The notes beneath the pieces were generated by a model. It saw nothing but the letters and a program-made list of their open reading frames with translations. It had not been told where the DNA came from and made no database searches. From assembly GCF_018342065.1 (NCBI RefSeq), contig NZ_JAFDOE010000001.1:620001-684000 (forward strand): a DNA stretch of 64,000 bases. Direction: 5' to 3'. The DNA comes from Citrobacter sp. FP75. Its GTDB lineage: Bacteria > Pseudomonadota > Gammaproteobacteria > Enterobacterales > Enterobacteriaceae. Positions 19,055 through 26,259 of this stretch are shown piece after piece (the stretch's first letter is position 1; the number at the start of each line of letters is the position of its first letter). A program made the position numbers and the translations under genes.

Positions 19055-19977
19055 TCCGCTCCTTCCTGAAATGGCCGGGCGGTAAAGCTCGCGTTATGCC
19101 GGAACTGGCTAAGCACCTCCCTGCTGACTATTGCCTGGTTGAGCCGTTTGTTGGCGGTGCAACCGTCTTTCTCAATACTAACTATCCCCGCTACGTCCTG
19201 GGCGACATTAACCCGGACTTGATAAATACATACCGTATAGCGAAGAACACCCCCGAACTTCTGATTGATGCCGCGTGGAATCTCTTTGAGCGCCACAACA
19301 GCAAAGCTGACTACATCTCTATAAGGGCTGAATTTAACCGTCTACGCAGCAATATCGTACTGACCCTCAAGTCCGAGGTGCAGCGCGCCGCTGCCTTTCT
19401 CTATCTGAATCGCCATTGCTTTAACGGCGTTGTACGCTACAACCTTAAAGGCGAATTCAACACGCCATATGGCCACTACAAAGCGCCATACTTCCCCGAA
19501 CCGGAGATCCGCCAGTTCTCTGAAAAGGCTAACGACACAAAAACCACCTTTCTGTGTTGCTCCTTTGAAAGCACCATCCAGGCAAATCTGGTTACAGGTC
19601 CGGTTATCTACTGTGATCCGCCATATCTGCCGGCCTCAGAAACCAGCAATTTTACCGAATACTACGGCGGCTCATTTGGCGCAGACCGTCACCGCCAGTT
19701 AGCTGCCGCGCTGGTTAACGCAACAGATTTTGGTTGCCGCGTCATTTTGTCCAATAGCGACACCCCAGCTACCCGTGACATTTACCGCGCTTTCACCATG
19801 CACGAAATTGCCGTTAATCGCTCAGTCAGCGCCAACGGCAAACGCGGCAAGGCTGGCGAAGTGATCGCTTTTCGGAACGCCAGCGGCATGGATTGCCCGC
19901 CTGATGGTTGCCACTATTGCACCAGCCAAAAAAAATGCGCCGCGCTTTACTCCTCGGCTCGCGAAAGGGCTGTGTAA
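19051..19977 (+). CDS. Dam-type DNA adenine N6-methyltransferase
   Basis: The 308-residue D12-class methyltransferase shows FLKWPGGKARVMPEL at the N-terminus, VEPFVGGATVFLN (SAM-binding motif) near residue 30 and the catalytic motif DPPY at residues 189-192. Its target is probably GATC, as for Dam, but this is not provable from the sequence. The C-terminus carries an unusual cysteine cluster, C-x4-C-x2-C-x5-C, that could bind a metal. It overlaps the preceding exonuclease gene by 4 nt and the following cytosine methyltransferase gene by 1 nt. Confidence 0.92.
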   Translation: MIRSFLKWPGGKARVMPELAKHLPADYCLVEPFVGGATVFLNTNYPRYVLGDINPDLINTYRIAKNTPELLIDAAWNLFERHNSKADYISIRAEFNRLRSNIVLTLKSEVQRAAAFLYLNRHCFNGVVRYNLKGEFNTPYGHYKAPYFPEPEIRQFSEKANDTKTTFLCCSFESTIQANLVTGPVIYCDPPYLPASETSNFTEYYGGSFGADRHRQLAAALVNATDFGCRVILSNSDTPATRDIYRAFTMHEIAVNRSVSANGKRGKAGEVIAFRNASGMDCPPDGCHYCTSQKKCAALYSSARERAV

Positions 19978-20918
19978 TGGCTGCGCTCGCTTACTACAAC
20001 GAAATCGATCTCTTTGCAGCGCAGTGGCTGCGCAATCTCATTGATGCAGGGCACATCGCGCCCGGCATTGTTGATACCCGTTCAATTGAGGATGTAACCC
20101 CCAATGACCTTAAAGGCTTTACTCAATGTCACTTCTTTGCCGGGATCGGTGTCTGGTCATATGCCCTGCGCCTCGTGGGCTGGCCGGACGATAAACCAAT
20201 CTGGACTGGATCCTGCCCATGCCAACCTTTCAGCCCGGCAGGCAAAGGAAATGGGTTTGCTGACGAGCGGCACTTATGGCCCGCCTTCCATTGGCTCATT
20301 GGGCAGTGCCGCCCTGTCATTGTTGCTGGCGAGCAATCTGGAAGTGCTGACGCGAATGTCTGGATCGACCTTGTACAAACTGACATGGAAAGTCTGGGCT
20401 ATGCCTTCGGGGCGGTCGCGTTTCCGTCTGCGGGGGTCGGCGCGCCGCACATCAGGGACAGAGCTTACTGGGTGGCCGACACCAGCGGCGAACGAATTTT
20501 TACCCAGAGATTTGGAGAGGCTGCAAGCCCGCAGGCAGGAACTGGCGAAGAAGAACGGGAACAACGGTTTTGGCTTAACCTTGGGGCAGGGAGTGGCGTT
20601 ACTGGCGGGGTGGCCAACACCTGCCGCGAGGGACTGCAAGGGTGGGTATTTGGGTGGGAGGATGCGCAACGGGAAGCTATCAACGGACACGCTGGATGTG
20701 ACGGCACAGATCGCGGGTGCGGCCCGGTTAACGGCTTCTGGCGATCTGCTGACTGGCTTCACTGCCGGGATGGAAACTGGAGGCCAGTTAAACCCGGACT
20801 TAAGCCGCTGGTTGATGGGGTTGCCGGACGAGTGGGAAAAATCCGCGCCTACGGGAACGCGGTAAACGCTTACGCCGCTGCTGCATTCCTCTCTGCGTAT
20901 CTTCAGTCGGTGGCATAA
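19977..20918 (+). CDS. Dcm-type DNA cytosine C5-methyltransferase
   Basis: The 313-residue C5 methyltransferase has the conserved motifs in order: motif [14 protein letters not shown] (near residue 53), catalytic motif [17 protein letters not shown] (near 80), motif VI-like [10 protein letters not shown], motif [15 protein letters not shown], a variable target-recognition region, and motif [16 protein letters not shown]. Motif VI lacks the usual ENV, having GEQ instead. The first start at 19908 is less likely than the ATG at 19977, which sits on the dam stop codon. A second long frame lies wholly inside this gene. Confidence 0.88.
   Translation: MAALAYYNEIDLFAAQWLRNLIDAGHIAPGIVDTRSIEDVTPNDLKGFTQCHFFAGIGVWSYALRLVGWPDDKPIWTGSCPCQPFSPAGKGNGFADERHLWPAFHWLIGQCRPVIVAGEQSGSADANVWIDLVQTDMESLGYAFGAVAFPSAGVGAPHIRDRAYWVADTSGERIFTQRFGEAASPQAGTGEEEREQRFWLNLGAGSGVTGGVANTCREGLQGWVFGWEDAQREAINGHAGCDGTDRGCGPVNGFWRSADWLHCRDGNWRPVKPGLKPLVDGVAGRVGKIRAYGNAVNAYAAAAFLSAYLQSVA
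20104..20865 (+). CDS. Overlapping open frame inside dcm with repeated GWPTP motifs
   Basis: A 253-codon frame, +1 relative to dcm, is open for 762 bp. Its product repeats [11 protein letters not shown] and [14 protein letters not shown] and ends [19 protein letters not shown]. From memory, very similar GWPTP...LNP..WLMG proteins occur widely in phages, next to or overlapping cytosine methyltransferase genes, which suggests real double coding rather than chance. The internal ATG at 20104 has no strong ribosome site, so expression is uncertain. The alternative is a by-product of the conserved GC-rich dcm sequence. Confidence 0.45.
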   Translation: MTLKALLNVTSLPGSVSGHMPCASWAGRTINQSGLDPAHANLSARQAKEMGLLTSGTYGPPSIGSLGSAALSLLLASNLEVLTRMSGSTLYKLTWKVWAMPSGRSRFRLRGSARRTSGTELTGWPTPAANEFLPRDLERLQARRQELAKKNGNNGFGLTLGQGVALLAGWPTPAARDCKGGYLGGRMRNGKLSTDTLDVTAQIAGAARLTASGDLLTGFTAGMETGGQLNPDLSRWLMGLPDEWEKSAPTGTR

Positions 20919-20920
20919 CA

Positions 20921-23116
20921 GTGATCCCTGCATCATTCGGCTACGGCCTGCCGCCACAACCGGAAATACAGCCCGACTATAACGGCAACCATCACGCCAT
21001 TAAGGGCTGGCAGCGCACTGCATTTTCACGCGGTGCGCCGCGTGATATCTCCATCACTGAACGTAAATTGTGGGAAGTTAACAGCGAAGACCACGACTAC
21101 CGCGCCCAGTTTCTCCACGGCCTGCCGGATTATCTGGCGGGCTATTTTGGCGAGCGTTACACCCGCATTTTTAAGGCCAGCAAGGCCGGTCGCCGTCATG
21201 CCAATATGTTTTTACGCACAACACTGGGTAAAAATATATTGCCACGCCTGCGCCACGTCACGAACACCTACCGCCGTGACCATTCCGAGCTTTCGCCGTT
21301 CCGCCATAATCTTGAATCCCTGCCATCTTATGACCGGGCACAGATAAAAGACTTTGCCTGGCGTGTGTCTGCGTATCTGGGGGAATGCTTCCATAGCTTC
21401 ATAGATCGCAATTTTGATAACGCAGTAGCCGATGCCGAAGAACTGGAGCGCCGCGCCATTGTCTGTTGGGCCGCACTGGCCAATGAAGCAAAGGACTGCG
21501 GCACTGTGCCGCCGTACTGGTATGACTGGTGCCAGAGCACACTGACACCTCGCAAGGCTGAGTGCGGATTACTGCGCATGCTCTCGCCACGATGGTGGCA
21601 GGGTCGCATAAAGCGCCGCCGCGACACCATGCGCGAGCATCTGGCTATTTCCGTTGGACAGGTGCAGCGCGCCGCCTCTGCGTATGTCTCGCGCAGTACA
21701 CTGAACGAATGGACCGAACAAAAGCGCCGTAACCGCGAATTCTTCAAAAAGTTTGAACTGGAGAATGACGAAGGCCAGCGCTTTGACATGATGGATTTAG
21801 TGGCGCGTAGCGTGGCCAACCCTGCGATCCGCCGCCATGAGTTGATGGCCCGCATGCGTGGCTTTGAAGACCTTGCTAATGAGCAGGGCTGTGTAGGCGT
21901 CTTCTACACCATAACCGCGCCGTCACGCTATCACAGCACCCACAGCAAAGGCGGTTTTGTTGAACAGTGGAACGGCTCCAGCCCGCGCGATACGCAGCGC
22001 TATCTGTGCGGCGTATGGGCGCGCATTCGCGCAGAGCTGAAGCGTAACAAGATCAGCACGTTCGGTTTTCGCGTCGTCGAGCCACATCACGACGGCACAC
22101 CACACTGGCACCTGCTGTTGTTTATGCGCCCGGAACACCGGGAAGCGATGACCGGCATTATGCGCACCCACGCCTGCCGCGAAGATGCCAGTGAACTGAC
22201 GAGCGAAGACGCCCGCAACGCCCGTTTTGATGCTGAGCTGATTGATCCGGAGAAGGGCACAGCAACAGGCTACATTGCGAAATACATCTCTAAAAACATT
22301 GATGGATACGCGCTGGACGGGGAAGCGGCCGACGAAACAGGCGAAAACCTTCGCGACATGGCGAAGCATGTTTCTGCGTGGGCATCGCGCTGGCGCATCC
22401 GTCAGTTTCAACAAATTGGCGGCGCACCGGTCACTGTCTGGCGCGAGCTGCGCCGCCTGCGTGACGTTACCCTTGCCGATCAGCGTATGGATGCAGTGTT
22501 AGCGGCGGCAGACGTGGGCGACTGGGCGGCATATGTGCACCATCAGGGCGGGCCGCTGGTACTGCGCCGGGATCTGGTTGTTCGTCTTACCTACAAAATC
22601 ACCGAAATGGGCAACGAATACGCGGAGGACGTCCAGCGCGTTGACGGTATCTATTCACCACTCTCTATTGGGTCAGAAGTCTGCACCCGCACCACCACCT
22701 GGAAAATGGTTCCCAAAGCCGCCGCGCCAGCGGAGGCGGGTTTTTCTGGCGGCAACGCCGCCCCTTGGAGTTCTGTCAATAACTGTACGGGGGTTAAAAA
22801 CCGCTCAACGGGCGATCATGCGCCACCAGAGCAAAAAACACGCGTTATGCGGGTAATTCAGTCGGCAGAAAGCCAGGGAATATCCATAACGCGGGCACAA
22901 GCCGAGTCATTAGCACGCGGCGCTCGATTAAGAGAGGGAAAAGTCATTTACCAGGTAACACCTGGCGGCGGTCTTCGTCAGCAATTACCGGGTAAATCGG
23001 AACGCCTGGCAAGCGCAATGCGCAGGGCACAGAAGCGCGGTGGAGTGTCGCCGCAAGAGGCTGGCCGGGATCCGGTTGGCCACTGGAAGAAAATTACACA
23101 GCAAGAGGTTAATTAA
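20921..23116 (+). CDS. A: P2 gpA-type replication endonuclease (HUH)
   Basis: The 731-residue protein initiates rolling-circle phage replication by nicking at the origin and joining to the 5' end. The HUH metal-binding motif is H395-W-H397 in DGTPHWHLLLFMRP, and the two active-site tyrosines are Y451 and Y455 in GYIAKYISKN, close to the P2 positions 450 and 454. The start is GTG, 2 nt after the dcm stop. The basic C-terminal region (about 600-731) is more variable. In P2 the origin lies within gene A; I did not locate it here. Confidence 0.94.
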   Translation: MIPASFGYGLPPQPEIQPDYNGNHHAIKGWQRTAFSRGAPRDISITERKLWEVNSEDHDYRAQFLHGLPDYLAGYFGERYTRIFKASKAGRRHANMFLRTTLGKNILPRLRHVTNTYRRDHSELSPFRHNLESLPSYDRAQIKDFAWRVSAYLGECFHSFIDRNFDNAVADAEELERRAIVCWAALANEAKDCGTVPPYWYDWCQSTLTPRKAECGLLRMLSPRWWQGRIKRRRDTMREHLAISVGQVQRAASAYVSRSTLNEWTEQKRRNREFFKKFELENDEGQRFDMMDLVARSVANPAIRRHELMARMRGFEDLANEQGCVGVFYTITAPSRYHSTHSKGGFVEQWNGSSPRDTQRYLCGVWARIRAELKRNKISTFGFRVVEPHHDGTPHWHLLLFMRPEHREAMTGIMRTHACREDASELTSEDARNARFDAELIDPEKGTATGYIAKYISKNIDGYALDGEAADETGENLRDMAKHVSAWASRWRIRQFQQIGGAPVTVWRELRRLRDVTLADQRMDAVLAAADVGDWAAYVHHQGGPLVLRRDLVVRLTYKITEMGNEYAEDVQRVDGIYSPLSIGSEVCTRTTTWKMVPKAAAPAEAGFSGGNAAPWSSVNNCTGVKNRSTGDHAPPEQKTRVMRVIQSAESQGISITRAQAESLARGARLREGKVIYQVTPGGGLRQQLPGKSERLASAMRRAQKRGGVSPQEAGRDPVGHWKKITQQEVN

Positions 23117-23503
23117 GTGGAAAACAATAAATTACCAGAGTTGCGAGTGAGAGAAATCGCCTATTCAGGATGGGATAGAGAGAACTGCACCTCACAAGAG
23201 GCGGCAGCACTGGGAAAAGAGGTGCTGGAGTTGCGGGAATTAAACAGCGAGCACACTGATTTCATTATGCCTTCCCGCATTTCAAATATTGAGCACCGCA
23301 CCCCACTGGAGATTGAGGGTATGTACAGAGCAATGATGCGCCAAATGTTCGCCCGCGCTGGATTGCGACTACATGACCGCCAGGAGCCGGAAGAGGATTC
23401 GACCTTACCGCCTCCAGATGAATTTACCTGTAGTGAATGCGGATGTGTAACCGATGATCCAGAAGGGCGTCATTACTGCCGTGAGGATAATAGCAATGAT
23501 TAA
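23117..23503 (+). CDS. Small phage protein with a C-terminal zinc-knuckle motif
   Basis: The 128-residue protein starts with GTG directly after gene A, behind AGAGG. The N-terminal half is helical and hydrophilic (CTSQEAAALGKEVLELRELN); the C-terminus has C-x2-C-x10-C in EFTCSECGCVTDDPEGRHYC, suggesting a partial zinc site. It overlaps the next gene by 8 nt. It has no family that I recognise and is probably an accessory gene of the replication region. Confidence 0.7.
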   Translation: MENNKLPELRVREIAYSGWDRENCTSQEAAALGKEVLELRELNSEHTDFIMPSRISNIEHRTPLEIEGMYRAMMRQMFARAGLRLHDRQEPEEDSTLPPPDEFTCSECGCVTDDPEGRHYCREDNSND

Positions 23504-24320
23504 TAGCCCGTTAACAGATGCAGATTTAACAGAAATACTATCCGGTGTTGTTGATGGCGTAACGCCAACATTGCAGGAAATATCAATGGCGCACGAGCTA
23601 CGGGAACGCCGTAAGGCTGATAGCGCGGAGGCTATCGGCTACATTATTGAGTCGATCTATGAAGGGGGCGATGGTCGCGATATTGATTATTACGAGTCGG
23701 ACTTAAAGGGGCTACCAATAGGAACCAAAGTCTACGCCGCCACGCAACCAGCACCAGAACGTGAGCGCATTCGCCGTGAACATGCCGAATGGTCGGATGC
23801 CACTTTCGGCAATGTTGGCCCTATTGGGCCACTGAAGCACCTCAGCAAAGAAGCGCTTGAAGCGGCCGCAGAACCCAATGACCTGAGCGAATGGGCTGAT
23901 ATGCAATTTCTGCTGTGGGATGCTCAGAGACGTATGGGGATTTCTGACGAGCTTATCACCAGGGCTATGATCGAAAAGCTAGCTGTGAATAAACAGCGCC
24001 ATTGGCCGGAACCGCAAGACGGCGAGCCGAGAGAACACGTCAAAACACCATTTGCGCAGAGCATTGAGGATTTAGCCCGCGACCCGCGCAAAGTGGCGGA
24101 TGAGCTAAAGCAGAAAATGAAGCCAGCACCAGAAGTGATCCACTGCTATCACTACCATGCCGAAATGGTGAAATACACCCGCGCGGGATACATCGGTACA
24201 ACTAACAAGGTGCGTGACCGCGCATCATACCAGGGCCTTATGATTTTGATTGGCGAAGCCAATGATTGCACCGTTACCGCGATCTGTTCGCTTAGCTATC
24301 TGGGGGAGTCAGTGGAATGA
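23496..24320 (+). CDS. Phage protein with a dATP/dGTP pyrophosphohydrolase-like (DUF550) domain
   Basis: The 274-residue protein carries a central MazG-like block, REHAEWSDATFGNVGPIGPL then LSEWADMQFLLWDAQRRMGI and KQRHWPEPQDGEPREHVK (about residues 90-190), typical of phage DUF550 proteins thought to hydrolyse dATP/dGTP. The N-terminal part resembles Ea22-type accessory segments. The ATG at 23496, with GAGG upstream, is preferred over 23454. A nucleotide-pool role fits its place after the replication gene; the C-terminal 70 residues are unassigned. Confidence 0.75.
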   Translation: MINSPLTDADLTEILSGVVDGVTPTLQEISMAHELRERRKADSAEAIGYIIESIYEGGDGRDIDYYESDLKGLPIGTKVYAATQPAPERERIRREHAEWSDATFGNVGPIGPLKHLSKEALEAAAEPNDLSEWADMQFLLWDAQRRMGISDELITRAMIEKLAVNKQRHWPEPQDGEPREHVKTPFAQSIEDLARDPRKVADELKQKMKPAPEVIHCYHYHAEMVKYTRAGYIGTTNKVRDRASYQGLMILIGEANDCTVTAICSLSYLGESVE

Positions 24321-24529
24321 TTACTTATATTGCAATCTACCTGATCGGCTCTTTTATCAATTATGGGTTGGTGAGCCGCTACCACCCTGAGCGCGATTTC
24401 ACTAGCTGGCTGCTTGGTTTTGCTTTATGGCCATTATGGTGGGTTATTCTGATCGCCTGTTACACCTTTCAGGGTGTCGTTCTTTTCTTTAATGGTTACG
24501 CAGAGCTGTGCCGCAAAGGGAGGTCGTAA
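24317..24529 (+). CDS. Small membrane protein, unknown function
   Basis: The 70-residue protein has two hydrophobic segments (YIAIYLIGSFINYGLV and LLGFALWPLWWVILIACYTF) and a short basic C-terminus. It overlaps the upstream gene (ATGA) and shares a base with the next start (TAATG), so it belongs to the same coupled early transcript. No family is recognised. Confidence 0.7.
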   Translation: MITYIAIYLIGSFINYGLVSRYHPERDFTSWLLGFALWPLWWVILIACYTFQGVVLFFNGYAELCRKGRS

Positions 24530-24825
24530 TGTCTAAATATATGATCAACCAGCGCCAGCCATTCCACCCCGCAAGCGGCCCCAGAATACCGGCAATGAAA
24601 CCGCGCGTGATGGTGCAGATTCCGATTGAAGAGTATCAGCTCACTCTGAGCAGAACGCTCACACGTGAAGATATAGAGTTTATATTGCGTAGCGGACTGG
24701 GTGGTTACTGCAGCCACGAGTGCAGCGATGAAAGGTTAAGGGTTATGGATAAGCTAATTTTAATGCTGCGCGAGTTAGACCGATTCGAGCGGCAAACATC
24801 ATTTGTCGGCGGGCGCGATTTTTAA
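24529..24825 (+). CDS. Last gene of the early operon, unknown function
   Basis: The 98-residue protein starts MSKYMINQRQPFHPASGPRI behind a GGGAGG site (24519-24524) and contains a helical C-terminal part (LTREDIEFILRSGLGGYCSH, then LRVMDKLILMLRELDRFERQ). No enzymatic motif is seen. A bidirectional terminator begins 18 nt downstream, so it closes the rightward early operon. Confidence 0.72.
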   Translation: MSKYMINQRQPFHPASGPRIPAMKPRVMVQIPIEEYQLTLSRTLTREDIEFILRSGLGGYCSHECSDERLRVMDKLILMLRELDRFERQTSFVGGRDF

Positions 24826-24841
24826 CCCGGAACCAGAAAGC

Positions 24842-24867
24842 AAAAGCCCCGCATCGCGGGGCTTCTT
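24842..24867. terminator. Bidirectional terminator between the early operon and ogr
   Basis: A perfect 9-bp stem, AAGCCCCGC-ATC-GCGGGGCTT (24844-24864), has an A-run on the left, which is a T-run for minus-strand transcripts, and a T-rich right side. It lies between convergent genes and fits termination from both directions. Confidence 0.88.
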
Positions 24868-25133
24868 CATACTGCGGCAGGCTGAAGCAGGTCCAGCGCC
24901 ATTTGTCGCTGCGCACCGCTAAGGGAACCCAGCAGGGCTTTTAGCAGGCTGTCACCGGTTTTCGCGCTGGGGCTTAGGGTGTGCGAAAAAGTGAGATTCA
25001 TTACGAAGGTGTGACCGCATTCAACCTCTGAGCAGGCAAGATAAACGTCAGAGAACGTCTTATCCTTCCATACGGTTTTTTTAATGATGCACTTCGCGCC
25101 ACACTCCGGGCAGTTGACCTTTAAAACTCGCAT
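24867..25133 (-). CDS. ogr: Ogr/Delta-type late gene activator
   Basis: The 88-residue protein shows the exact Ogr zinc-finger spacing C8-x2-C11-x22-C34-x4-C39 (NCPECGAKC and LACSEVECGHTFV), followed by the SHTLSP block common in the family. Ogr proteins bind upstream of late promoters and contact the RNA polymerase alpha subunit. The start at 25133 is chosen because earlier in-frame Met codons give a non-homologous extension. It is downstream of portal and terminase on the same strand, so it is probably made late as well and amplifies late expression. Confidence 0.92.
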   Translation of the reverse strand: MRVLKVNCPECGAKCIIKKTVWKDKTFSDVYLACSEVECGHTFVMNLTFSHTLSPSAKTGDSLLKALLGSLSGAQRQMALDLLQPAAV

Positions 25134-25179
25134 ATTGCAGCGCCTTTTTGAGTTTCTTCGCCGCGATTTTAGCATGTTA

Positions 25180-26259
25180 TTACTCACTGATACCCCCTGA
25201 GCCGCTGTTATCCTTACTATCAAGAGATAAAAAATGCAGGTGAAGCGATGGCGGAATATCTGGATCGTCGTTTACCGCCCGCATGAGGCGCCGCTGCACC
25301 GGGGCGACCTCGTCATGATGGTATGTGGCGCGAGTTTTTACCGGATCTCCCAGTCCACCCGCTGATGCCGGGATAATGCCAGCCAGGCCAGCCGGGAACC
25401 GGTGAGCGTTCAGAATGTCCTGGGCGCTGATGTTCTTGATGTTGGCGAATTCGTCCTTTGCGGAAATATCCCCCATTTCAATAAACTTGATGCCGTCTGG
25501 TCCGCCGTTCGGGATGTTGACCAGCACCGTGCGGAAGTTGCCGATCCCCTTGCTGCTTTCGAGCTGCTTTGCAATTTCCTCTTCCACTTCATCGGTCATG
25601 TTGGGATCGTTGGTGTAGAGGATGCCGCCCATGTGCGCACCATTGTGATAGTAGCGACGGCGAAAGATGGTCGCCTCACTGTTGAGCAGGGCGGAGTGAA
25701 CCCCGCCGATATAATCCGGCAGGCCATAAACCTGCTGCTGCGGGTCGTATTGCGCCAGAAAAATGACATCCTCCGGGCGATAAACAAGGGGATCTGTCTC
25801 CTGGAGTACAATAAATTCACCGGTTTTGCAGCGGCGCATGTAGAGTGATGGTATCGGCAGTAAGCCGACAACCTCCCGCCAGCGGTTCCGCACCTTCACA
25901 ATGGCCACGTCACCGAATGTCAGAAAATCAAAGATAGCTGCGCTCATGCGCTCATGCGTCAGTCCCCCGGACAGATAGCCAGACAGCACCATATTACTGC
26001 GGGCGTAGAGTATGCCGCCGTGTTGCCCGTTCAGGTTGGGGAGCTGCGCCAGCGCCAGCCGGTTGATCGGTGGCGTGTAATGCCCGTCATCGTCGTCATG
26101 CACCAGGCCGGAATAGTCCGTTCCGGTTGTCAGGATCGGTTCTGGCTTGCTGAAGGTAATAATACTCATCTTGCGATCTGAGTCGCGGCCCGCAGTACGC
26201 GCTGGCGCGGCAGGGCGCGCAGCCTGCTGCATGTTTCTGGGTTTATTTTTCTTGCTCAT
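25180..26259 (-). CDS. Q: Portal protein (P2 gpQ type)
   Basis: The 359-residue protein matches the portal of P2-like phages (PBSX/gpQ family), with blocks ILTTGTDYSGLVHDDDDGHY, VYGLPDYIGGVHSALLNSEA and RRRYYHNGAHMGGILYTNDP. Portals form the ring at one vertex through which DNA is packaged and to which the tail attaches. The start at 26259 overlaps the terminase stop (ATGA), giving coupling. A longer frame to 26280 is possible but lies within the terminase gene. Confidence 0.94.
   Translation of the reverse strand: MSKKNKPRNMQQAARPAAPARTAGRDSDRKMSIITFSKPEPILTTGTDYSGLVHDDDDGHYTPPINRLALAQLPNLNGQHGGILYARSNMVLSGYLSGGLTHERMSAAIFDFLTFGDVAIVKVRNRWREVVGLLPIPSLYMRRCKTGEFIVLQETDPLVYRPEDVIFLAQYDPQQQVYGLPDYIGGVHSALLNSEATIFRRRYYHNGAHMGGILYTNDPNMTDEVEEEIAKQLESSKGIGNFRTVLVNIPNGGPDGIKFIEMGDISAKDEFANIKNISAQDILNAHRFPAGLAGIIPASAGGLGDPVKTRATYHHDEVAPVQRRLMRAVNDDPDIPPSLHLHFLSLDSKDNSGSGGISE

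Noticed and set aside
20274-20957. 227-codon minus-strand frame opposite dcm
   Set aside because: Dcm motifs and the +1 frame with repeated motifs both read on the plus strand; this antisense frame shows only Ser/Pro-rich low complexity.
24844-25180. P2-type cos sequence near portal and ogr, where P2 has its cos
   Set aside because: No GC-rich 19-nt P2/186-like sequence was found there; the GC-rich hairpin is a terminator between convergent genes.
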